Origin: Cyrtodaria siliqua | Taxonomy: Eukaryota > Mollusca > Bivalvia > Adapedonta > Hiatellidae | Assembly (NCBI GenBank): GCA_037043455.1 | Contig: JAWPHD010010968.1 | Span: 1 to 64,000, forward strand | Reading direction: 5' to 3' | Length of the DNA stretch: 64,000 nucleotides | In this document: positions 21,417 to 32,900 of the stretch, in pieces | Layout: the number at the start of each line of letters is the position of its first letter | Position numbering within the stretch: position 1 is the stretch's first letter | The notes under the pieces: generated by a model | What the model was told of the DNA's origin: nothing | Databases searched by the model: none | The model's input: only the letters and a program-made list of their open reading frames with translations | Program-made: the position numbers and the translations under genes

Positions 21417-23442
21417 ATGCCAAAAGAAAACGAATAGGTTCAGTTTAAAAACTGCGATAGACAATTAATGGTTCCGTTTGTTATATATGCTGACTTTGAA
21501 GCAATAACTGAAGACATTTATTTAACTCTTGGTAATCCTAAAAAATCATACGCCGAAAGAAGCATATCAAAAGCATATTGATTGTGGGTACGGATACAAA
21601 GTTGTTTGTTGTTATGATGATACATATTCTAAACCAGTTGTGACATACAGAGGACCAAAGGCTGTTTATAAGTTTATAGAAAAAATGATAAAAGAAGAAA
21701 AATATTGTAGGAAACTATGTCGCAGCATTTTAAAAAAAGATTTAACAATGACAAAATCTTTAACAAATCTAAAAAAAAATCATATTTGTAATAAGAAGTA
21801 TGTGATCGGGGACAAGATGGTTGGAGATCATTGTCACATAACTAGAACGTTTAGAGGAAGTGCTCATGAATCGTGTAATCTTGATTTCAGATTGACTAGA
21901 AAATAAGAGGATATGATTCACATTTTATAAAACATCATATTGGAAATTTAAAAAATAAATAAATGTTATACCAAATAACATGGAAAAATACATGGCGTTT
22001 ATGTTAGAAAAATATTTAGTGTTTATTGATAGTTTTTAATTTATGTCTCAATCACTTGATAGTTTAGTAAAAAACATCCCATTATTTACATTTACATCAC
22101 AATAGTATCCTGGTGAAAAGTTAGAGTTAGTGAAAAGAAAAGGTGGTTATCCTTATGATTATATGAATAGCTGTGAGCGTTTCAAAGAAAAATGATTACC
22201 TAATAAAGATAGTTTTTATTCTAAGTTAAATGATGAACATATTTCAGATGCAGATTATGAACATGCGAAACAAATATGGAAAGCATTTTAAAAACATGGG
22301 AGAATATCATGACCTATATCTTAAAATTGAGGTGCTGTTACTAACAGATGTTTTTGAGAACGTAAGAAAGACGTGTTTTGAGTATTACAAATGAGATCCT
22401 TGCCATTACTTTAGTAGTCCCGGATTATCTTGGTATGCATGTCTTAATATGACTGGAGTTCAACTTGATTTAATAACTGATATTGATCAATATTTGTTTT
22501 TCAGAAAAAGGGCTAAGAGGTTGAAGAAGTTATATTGCAAATAGATATTCAACGGCTAATAATAAATATATGAAAAACTATGATAGTCAGAAAGAAAGTA
22601 AATATATAATATACCTCGATGCAAATAACTTGTATGGACGGGCTATGTCCCAATCACTGCCTACTGGCAACTTTAAGCGGGTCAGTAAGATTGAAAAAGG
22701 AAAATCAAACTATATTGTTGAGTGTGATCTTGAGTATCCTGAAAAACTACATGACTCTCATAATGACTACACTCTTGCTCCTGAGAGATTACATATAAAA
22801 GATGAGTGGTTGTCAGATTATTGTAAGGCTTTAAAAAAAGTTTCATTTAGGATCAAGTAACGTTAACAGACTTGTTACAACACTAAAGGATAAAAACAAA
22901 TATGTTGTGCATTACAGAAACTTGAAACTGTATGTAAAGTAACAAAAATACATAGAATGCTACAGTTCGAGGAATCAGAGTGGTTAAACGTAAACATAGA
23001 CTTTAATACTGTTAAAAGAAAAGTCGGTAAGAATGCTTTCGAAAAGGATTTCTTTAAACTAATGAACAATTCAGTTTTTGGTAAGACTTTGGAAAATTTG
23101 AAGAGAGTTAATGTCAAATTGACTCATGATGAGGAGGTCGTTTTAAAATATGCAGGAAGAACTTGTAAAATGTTTAATGAAAATTTATTTGCTATACACA
23201 GAATAAAAGAAAAACTAATTGTAAATCGTCCTTGTTACGTTGGTATGTGTATTTTAGACTTGTCAACATATTTGATGTATGATTTCCATTACAACTACAT
23301 TGCAAATAATTATGGTAAACAAACTAAATTGTTGTTTACTGATACTGATTCTTTGTGTTATGAAATTAAAACGAAATATTTGTATAACGACAAAGAACTG
23401 TTTGATAATAGTGATTATGATCCGAATAATCAATTTCATTAA
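21417..23442 (+). pseudogene. Decayed Polinton/Maverick-type protein-primed DNA polymerase B
   Basis: The order of motifs matches a family-B, protein-primed polymerase of the Polinton type. An exonuclease-I stretch with YADFEAI is at about 21486-21510. A treble-clef Cys/His module resembling endonuclease VII (HICNKKY, DHCHI) is at 21781-21900. RGYDSHF follows at about 21903. Motif A DANNLYG is at 22618-22638, motif B NNSVFGKT at 23065-23088 and motif C TDTDSL at 23338-23355. The frame is broken many times: a stop at 21435, a shift before 21530, stops or shifts between 21904 and 22570, and another shift between 22860 and 22957. The gene ends abruptly at 23442 before the usual C-terminus. No Polinton integrase, ATPase, protease or capsid gene is seen nearby, so this is a truncated dead fragment lying just upstream of the ZP exons. 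Confidence 0.92.
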
Positions 23443-23748
23443 AATAATCTAGCCTATAGCATAAACAAAATAATATGTCTGTATTGATAAACCAAATTGA
23501 TGAGTAGTAGAAAGTGGGGTACCAGGAGAGTTTTCCCGAACGGGGCAATCAAGCAGTTTATATAGTTGTTGGGGCGTTTGGTAGCAAGTACAGCATCGTC
23601 ATTTGGCGTTTGCATCTTTGCATTAAGGACAGCTGGAGACAACTTTATAATTGCTTGTTTACCAGTTGCGAGGCAAAAATTGTCCTGATAATACCCCATC
23701 CCACTTACTATACTACTAACGTACCCATTGAGAATATATTCTTTTCAG
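23443..23748. other. Spacer between polymerase relic and first ZP exon
   Basis: On the minus strand an 81-codon frame (23454-23699) has a protein-like composition, including a stretch reading LSPAVLNAKMQTPNDDAVLA, but I do not recognise it. The last 30 bases form the pyrimidine-rich acceptor of the ZP exon. Confidence 0.4.
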
Positions 23749-23912
23749 TGAACGTGGAGAGTTGTACCAAGAGTAAGTTGGTTGTTTCTACATACGGGGC
23801 CTCCAGTAACGGTGTTATATACATCCAGGGACAGGGGGAGGGATGTAAACAGGCTACAAAGGACGGTCTGGCCTTGTACGAGTTCGAGTTTGTGGATTGC
23901 GGGATAGAATGG
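23749..23912 (+). CDS. ZP gene exon a (ZP-N start)
   Basis: The acceptor tatattcttttcag precedes the exon and the donor gtatgt follows TGG. The exon opens with the last two bases of a split codon and encodes 54 residues with the ZP-N cysteines in VESC, GCK and DCGIEW. Confidence 0.93.
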
Positions 23913-26900
23913 GTATGTGCCCCACAATATCATGTGTGCGTATAAGCGTTTATTTATCCTCGCTCTATTGCACTGGACCTTTTAGCGAGCTGACCTCTAT
24001 TTAACCCGAAGGTCTGATAAGGTAAGACATCCTTTTTTATAAGTATTTCGATAATTGGCTTTGATTGAACGTGCGATCCCTGGGTTACAAAGCCGCTATG
24101 CTAACCATTACACCACGGAGCTACCTTGTCACAAGTCAAAAATAGGATGTACTTATATCGTCTTTAAAGAAACTAACCCCACAAATAACGACACACTCTA
24201 CAAAACCGTTCATCAAAACTCGATCATGGTGTTTAGGTCATATAATAATTTACGTGTGCAGATTAAAAGTAAAGTTTTATTAACGGGTTCGTAAAATACC
24301 CGTGATTGAATATGTGTAAAATGAATTATGAGTTGGTAACTCTTAATTCGACGCTCCAGTTTTGGGTTTTGGCTTGGCTGGTTAAAGCCGTTTGTATTGT
24401 GTCTGTAGAGTTTGGATTCTCAAAATATGCAAGTAACAGATATACCTCGTCATCAGTTTAAAACGGTGTACATATAAAATGTGGCTGTTGTTGAAATAGC
24501 TACTTCGATATAATGATATTATCTTATGTTTAGTGCCATGCATTACGACGTGTTGTCATCTTGTGCAATAACAATTAATTTCTTGATCATATATCATATA
24601 CTATTCGTAATCTATTGGTACAGTTCATTTCATTACGTAATTGCCATGTGTTAACTACTTATACACTACGTCACGAACAGTTGACATTAAAGTCGCATCT
24701 GTATCTTCCCCTTATCACTCACCCCCACAACAACTAATGATCTTCCCTTCTGATATATTCCTACATTTGTCAGGAGATGCTGTTTAAGATTGTCATCCAG
24801 AAGAATGAGGGGTTCCAGACGGGGGCTGACAAACAAATTCCTATTTTCTGTGTAGCAGACAGGAGCGATCTTATCGTTACCGACTCTAAAAACACGGCGT
24901 GAGTATTCAGGTTACAACGATTAATCCAGATACGATTGTATCGCGATATTTTCTCTGACGATAGAGGTAGCGTCGGACCTGTATCGCGATATTTTCTCTG
25001 ACGATACAGGTATCGTCGGACCTGTATCGCAGTACAGGAGACGATACCTGAATATCGTATTCACAATAACAAGTATCTTTCTTTGTAGCTAGTTATTAGT
25101 TGATATTGATTCAGTGGTATTATTGTCAGTAGCTTTTATATTTATCCTTTATATGCTCATATACTCATCAAAAAAAAGTACCCCCTTTTTTGCTGGTATT
25201 CCAATACTCGTAGGCCGGTGTTTTAGGGCGTAGGACAGCTTGAACAGCGCTTTAATGTTTGATGTTTTTAAGCACACTTCGCTGAGAACTAAATATTCCT
25301 TTAAACAGTTTCAAGTTTTGTTAAGCAATACTCTTTTATGGATGCTATGGAAACCTTAAAGGGAGGTAACTTGATGATTTTTGATAATCAAAAGCTGCTA
25401 ACAATCGGTGTTTTTTTTCTCTGTGATTTGTTTTGAAAGCAACGTATAGAGAATATTGTCTTGGACAAATTGAGGTAATTTTGGTAGATTTCATGTGTTG
25501 TTACCAAAATGCATGGTTTAAGAAAAAGAGGGATAACTCCCTTGTGTGCGTAATTTTTAAAAAAAATGTTTTATTTGGACTATTGGTATTGGTCTAATCT
25601 AACTATTATATATACATCATTTATTATTTCCTGTTTTGCTGTCTATATAATAAGGGAAAGAAAAAAGAGTACTTTTTATTTTTGCTTAAAATATATTGGG
25701 AAAATAAGGTATTATTTAAAGAAACTGAAAATCGCGATACATATCGTATCGTCAGACAAATATCACGATGCTTATCGTATCGTGAGTATTATCGTGGCAT
25801 TAAATCTTATTATGTTAAAGAAATTGAACATGCATTCGTATCATGAGCGGATTTAGGGTGTGTGTGGCGGCGGGAGTGTTGGAGAGGATGCACCGGCGCG
25901 TGCCCTCCCCACACCACTCCTAAAATTTGAGAAAATACGAACAATCATGTGATTTTGGTTTTAACTTTTAAAAAAAAAGTTGCGCACACCCCATAATCTC
26001 AAATCCTGTAACCTCCACTTCGTATTATATTGTATTCGGTTTTGTGAGTTATTTGCTAATAACAATGTTTGACATTTATGAAACTAATTTTGATTTAGTA
26101 TGTCATATATATGAAATATTTATTGAAAATCATAAAAAGGAGGCCTCATATGATTTTCATATCTAACCTTTTTATGATTTATCAAATTATGTCTCGATCA
26201 TACATTTTTTTTATATGATTTTCGTATATGAGGTTCATATGATTTTTCATGTGTCAAGTTTTATTATGCACACTTTTTAAGCACACTTCGCTGAGAACTA
26301 AATATTCCTTTAAACAGTTTCAAGTTTTGTTAAGCAATACTCTTTTATGGATGCTATGGAAACCTTAAAGGGAGGTAACTTGATGATTTTTGATAATCAA
26401 AAGCTGCTAACAATCGGTGTTTTTTTTCTCTGTGATTTGTTTCGAAAGCAACGTATAGAGAATATTGTCTTGGACAAATTGAGGTAATTTTGGTAGATTT
26501 CATGTGTTGTTACCAAAATGCATGGTTTAAGAAAAAGAGGGATAACTCCCTTGTGTGCGTAATTTTTAAAAAAAATGTTTTATTTGGACTATTGGTATTG
26601 GTCTAATCTAACTATTATATATACATCATTTATTATTTCCTGTTTTGCTGTCTATATAATAAGGGAAAGAAAAAAGAGTACTTTTTATTTTTGCTTAAAA
26701 TATATTGGGAAAATAAGGTATTATTTAAAGAAACTGAAAATCGCGATACATATCGTATCGTCAGACAAATATCACGATGCTTATCGTATCGTGAGTATTA
26801 TCGTGGCATTAAATCTTATTATGTTAAAGAAATTGAACATGCATTCGTATCATGAGCGGATTTAGGGTGTGTGTGGCGGCGGGAGTGTTGGAGAGGATGC

Positions 26901-29900
26901 ACCGGCGCGTGCCCTCCCCACACCACTCCTAAAATTTGAGAAAATACGAACAATCATGTGATTTTGGTTTTAACTTTTAAAAAAAAAGTTGCGCACACCC
27001 CCATAATCTCAAATCCTGTAACCTCCACTTCGTATTATATTGTATTCGGTTTTGTGAGTTATTTGCTAATAACAATGTTTGACATTTATGAAACTAATTT
27101 TGATTTAGTATGTCATATATATGAAATATTTATTGAAAATCATAAAAAGGAGGCCTCATATGATTTTCATATCTAACCTTTTTATGATTTATCAAATTAT
27201 GTCTAGATCATACATTTTTTTATATGATTTTCGTATATGAGGTTCATATGATTTTTCATGTGTCAAGTTTTATTATGTAGGGGATTTAAATTTAATAATT
27301 CTGTTTTGTCTTTATTCATAGAATGCAAAATTTCTGCGAATTAAAAACAACAACAACAACAACACTGATACTGAAATTCCGTGACATTGCTTGATATTTC
27401 GTGACATAACGTGACGTGATATGCCGTGACAATGCGTGATTTTACATGATATATTGTGGCTGTAAATAACAACACATGACAACATCGTGCACCTGTTTTT
27501 CAGAGACAAAAGCGACGATGGTAGTCTCAATATGACGGTGAAGCCGTCGGCGGCCATGACCTTCTACAAGGTCGTATCTGAGGAAGAGGTCAGCGGGACA
27601 GAGGTCAAACTTACCGACACCCTTATCATGTCGCTGCAGCTCGGACAACTGTGGAGCGGTAAGCTCTCTCAATGTATAAATACGATACATATTTATTTGT
27701 TTGTATTTCTCGCGGCTCGTAAAGCCAACTGAAGCGTACAATATATACCGTTGGCATACTGGTCAGAAAGCCAAGCGTCTGAAGGCCGGACTTCGCAAAA
27801 CAGTGTATTCGATATACTTGCAGCTTGTTATCTAAGGGGCATAATAACTTAATATAGACTTACTACCCACATTGTAACTCTTAGATGTCCTTTTCAAAAT
27901 ACATATATGTGCATATGGCTAGTATACTTGTATGCGTATGCATATATATATATCTAATATGTGTGAAAATATCGAACTAAAACATGTTTTTATGTATAAA
28001 TACACTAACCTAGATCATCTGTGACGTGTTTTTTAAGAAGAGACTGGTTATTTTAGCCAAATAACAATTACATTACAAAGCCGTCTATCAAAACGCTGTC
28101 CATGTGTTCAGGCTATATAATAATGTATATGTGCCAATTAAAGGTATATATTTATTCATGGGGTTTTAAAATACCCGTGAATAAATATGCGTAAAATGAA
28201 TTATGAATTCTTAATTCGACGCTACATGTTTGGGATTTGGTACTGGATGGTTAAAGCCGTTTACAGTGTGTCTGTAGAGTTTTGATTCTCCAAAATATGT
28301 ATATATCTCATCGTCAGTAGGTTTAGAAACTGTGTACATATGTTTTAAAAAGTGGCTGTTGTTGGCAGGGTAGCTACTTTAAGACAAACGTCTAAAAACT
28401 TTTCATGCAAACAAATTGAAGCGATGGCATCCATTTCGTATTTTTCCGAAATACGGGTATCGTTTCCGTGGTTGACACAAGCACACTCAGACATAATGAC
28501 AGAAAGACTGCACTTTTTCATGAATTAATAAATACATAAAGAGGAAATTTTCATCATTATATCGACGAGCTAAATATGAATGGTCAAATATATAGAGATT
28601 ATTTAACTGCTTGGATCGATTATAGGGAAATCCTTCACGAGTGGTAGAAGTGTTGTTCTTTTCACGAACGAGCGCACGCGAGTGAGTGAAAACACAAAAC
28701 ACGTTTACCATCAAGTGAAATATTACCCAATAATCGATCCCAGCAGTTAAATAATCTATTTATTACATTTTAAATTACGTTTTTGCAAAACAAATATTCG
28801 CTTTATTGAACGTTATCGGTGGATGACGTCGCAACGTTAGTTATTATTGTGTTCTAAGTTAGCAACGTTAATTATCATTGTGTTCTGAGTTAGTTATTAA
28901 TATTTAGCGATTATGAATACTCTTGCACTGAGAAATCCCGATCTTTCACGCATAGAAATGTAATAAATTATAATAATACGGACATGTGGTTCCTTTTTAA
29001 TTTTTTCTCTGTTCTTTGTATTTAATAATTATAATGATTGTGAATAAGCACGATCTACATTTTCAACTTATTTACAATTATTTCTGACAAACTACTCATC
29101 GTTTTAATACAAATTCTTTTTCCCTAGAGGATTTCGACATTAAAGCCCGGTACTGCCTCGCTTCCAATATTGTCATCATCGACAACTTGTAAGTAACATC
29201 AACGCTATATAATTGGTGTTTGCCATATTCCTCACTACTGTTAAAGTAGTAGTGATCGTCAACGACTTGTATATACTGAAAGGAAAAATAAACGCATAAT
29301 GGGTATTTTCGCTATATATTGTATGTTGAATATGCTACTGCTGATCGAATGGTAGAGGGCGACATTAGGCCTGTCCTTCTGGAAAGATTGTTTAAACACA
29401 CCAATGGTTACCACTTTAAAGTTTTATTACCGACAGAATGCGCATTTGGCTCAAACTGGTGAGCAAACTTAGGAGGCTTTAAACGTTGCAATCTCTTAAC
29501 ATTAAACAGAATTCTGAAATGGCTTGACTTTTTCAAGTGAAACTTCAACATTTATGAATTTCGTGTAACAAAGTATACTTTTAATACAAGTTCTACTATA
29601 TGAAATAATTGACCTTTCTGTATTGAATTAGCTGTAGCCCATTTTTGTACCAAACACATTGCGATATATCTGGAATATTACGTGGACTTATGTGTGAATA
29701 ATAGTGTAATATAGGCATTTTTTTGATTATGCGTTTCTTTTCCCTTTCAGTATAGTAACCTTAAAGCTACCAGCCTGTGTTTGCTATATTCCTCCATAGT
29801 TTTAAAGCTACTTATTCATCGTCAACGATTTGTAAAATATTAATCTTAAAGCTACCCAATCTGTGTTTACCGTTCATCATCACTTAGTTGTTAGTTACAT

Positions 29901-32900
29901 CTCTGGTTGGCATTGCCACCATGCGCATTTACGTATTAGTAACGTAAGCATCATTAACGTAAGCAACATTAACATAAATATCATTAACGCAAGTTTCATT
30001 AACGTTAGTATCAATTAACGTTAGTATCAATTAACGTTAGTATCAATTAACGTAATTTGTAGCACCGCTAAATGTTAAAAATTACTAAACGCTAAATATT
30101 ATACAATTTAACAGTTTAGTGGAATCCGTTAACCTCTAAATGTTAAAAGTCAACAAAGTTGTGTGAGGTATGTAATGGTATGAACAGTACTGTTTTAGTC
30201 GACTCAGTTGCATGTTATAATGATATCATTACAAAAGAAAATGTAGAATTATAGGAACCAATCAATCAGATTAATTCGATAGTAGTTCTATATAATATTT
30301 TTGAAATATTTGGACGTAATATAGATTTAAATTGTTCTGCCGTATATGGGGCTAGCAATCTCAACCTTCAGGTCAGTAGACAATTAGTAGGGACCAGTGG
30401 GTTAACTTCACCACAAAGTCGTATTAATTAAATAGTATATAACACATGCTGCGAAGTGCAAACTACGGTGATCCGTTAGGGCCATCGTATCATCGCGTAT
30501 CGACTTTTACAAGTCGATGCGCGATGGTACGATGGCGATGGTACAATGGCACGATGGTACGATGGCGATGGTACGATGGTCATCGCGTTATCATTATCAT
30601 ACCATCGCCATCGTACCATCGTGTCATCGCACCACTTGTAAAAGTCGATACGCGATGGTACGATTGCCCTAAAGAACACCGTAGCAAACTGACTGATTCC
30701 ATTCATCTCTGTTGCATGTAGTATCGTGTAAATGCAAATGTACGTAAATAAGGACTATTAAATCAGCTTTTTAGATGTGTTAATTAAACATAAAAAAAGA
30801 AATATGCTCTAAATACAGTAATTAAATATATTTAGATATCCAAATGGGACAAAAGTTACAGAACGGATTCAAATAAGATGTCAAAGGTTATGCCTAGAGG
30901 TCGACTACTTAAATAATATGGGAGTTGTTCCCATCCCGGCCCCGGTGTCCTCGTGTTAATGAATCACATTTATATTACTGGGTGAGTTGGAGAGGGGTGG
31001 GGCTATGGCGTGGGATGGGCTGGGTTGTGCGGGTAATAGCATAGATACCGTTTTTTAAAAAAAAAGAATTGTATATCTATTAAAAACAGAATGTGGGAGG
31101 AAATCCTTAATGTAGGCATGCATCTCAAAACAACAGCTGCGGTGTTAGTTTTTGTTGAAGTCCCACAGAGCTGGCATATGCTGCAATCGAAAACGGAATA
31201 AATTATCTTTCCAATAATATATACGGGTATATGTCCACAACACTCCAGAGAAGCTCTGGCCTCGAAAAACACAGAAAACCTACATGTTTTTAAAAATTGA
31301 CCTTAAGCCAGTCCGTTTTATTCGCCTATACAGACCCCCGTGGACCGGCGTTTAGCCTTTGTAGAAGCTCCCGCGGGCGCACAAACTCATCGGCACTATT
31401 CCTTATGCACAATATGTCGTTTTCCGCGCAATAAATAATGTCCAAGTACCTTTCCGTCGATCACAAGCACAAGTTTACAACGGCTTCAAGAATCTCAGTT
31501 TCCCAGGACGCCATTTGCGCAATGAATGCCGGATGTTGATACAAACCATGACGTCATTATATTTACCAATCGCTCCCGCTTCATTTGTTCAATATTTAAA
31601 TTCAGTTTATTTTATCCAATAAGATAATTTAACAAATATTTGTGTGACCTTGCTAATCAACTAGAAACGTGTTCCTTGGGTTTATTCTCACTTTGCCAAC
31701 TTTCTTAATTTCACACCAAAATTATGTCTCACTTTGCAAACCTTATTTATTTTCACACCATGATATAGGTCTATCTGTAATTTTCTATACTGTATAAAAT
31801 AAATTAGACATATTTTGTCGATTTTTTTCCTTTCTGGGCAAGGTTCTTGTCCACAAAATATAGAGCGCACCTCTGAGCACACACAGTGTTGATGGTGTGT
31901 CTCTGTCAGGTAATTGTTATAACACAAAATCAGCTGTATTTGAGGGTGCGCTGTGTATCTTCAAGACCAAGCAGTGACTGAAAACTGCCGTAACTGATCT
32001 AAAAAGAAAAGAAAAGGCTTTTTTTTTGCGAGGCTCTATTTTCAATTAAACTATTTAAACCTGCAAATACAAAGGGAATTTCAGTAACCATGCTACAATT
32101 GCACCATACTACAAAACAGATAGAATTTGTCTGAGGTCGTTGGTTATTTAAAAAACGTCGGTGGGCTATACAGGGCTACGCCCATCTCGATGTTTATAAC
32201 CAACTCGCTGAGACCAGACTCTATTACATATGCTGGGCCAACTTTGCCCCTTACTGGCGGCGATCTAAATTGCTATATGGGTTTTGACTGTGTTTCATAT
32301 AGCAGTTGATACCTGTTATTTTTACAGAAATAAATAGCGACCCAGTCAAAAATTACTGAACTGGCGTAAAATTATATTTTCAATACAAAGCGTCCAATTC
32401 ACCTGCGATCGAGCTGAACTAAGTGTTGCTGTTTTTATCAAAAGCAATAACTACGCAATGAATGTGTCGATATCGTTCACTGTGAAACTTGGACAAGGTC
32501 TTATTGATATAATCCTTAATGATAGTTAAAAAAATAACAACACAGACTTTGTAATGTCTCGGATTGACAGCCTTCATCAGAATTTAATTTTCTGATATAA
32601 TCATTCAAATGCAAATTGATAAAATATAAAAAAAACATTTTTAAGTGACAGTGTGGACAAGCTGATTGGCTTCTTTTTCGCTTCTTTTTGGCATTATAAA
32701 TAAAACCGATATAACGCTAAACTTTGTCGTTATATATTCATGGATTCAATAAATTTCACGTATCTTCATTCATGAAAATACTTTTAAAGAGTTGCACTTA
32801 TTCCATTCCAATACTTGTGATTTCATTCAATTGCAATTACGATTTCATTTTTCTCCGAAAACAGCATTCAAACAGTCCTGTTACACAATTCGATGAATAT

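Noticed and set aside
25566..26865. Two identical 96-codon frames as paralogous genes
   Set aside because: They lie in a near-identical tandem duplication, show no recognised domain, and would be intronic to the ZP gene on the same strand.
5480..30060. CRISPR-like arrays at the 37-bp, 42-bp and 'attaacgtaag' repeats
   Set aside because: The units are contiguous tandem repeats with no unique spacers, and the genome is an animal one.
30446..30721. Overlapping 91- and 76-codon frames
   Set aside because: Both arise from the palindromic 'gatggtacgatggc' element and mirror each other.
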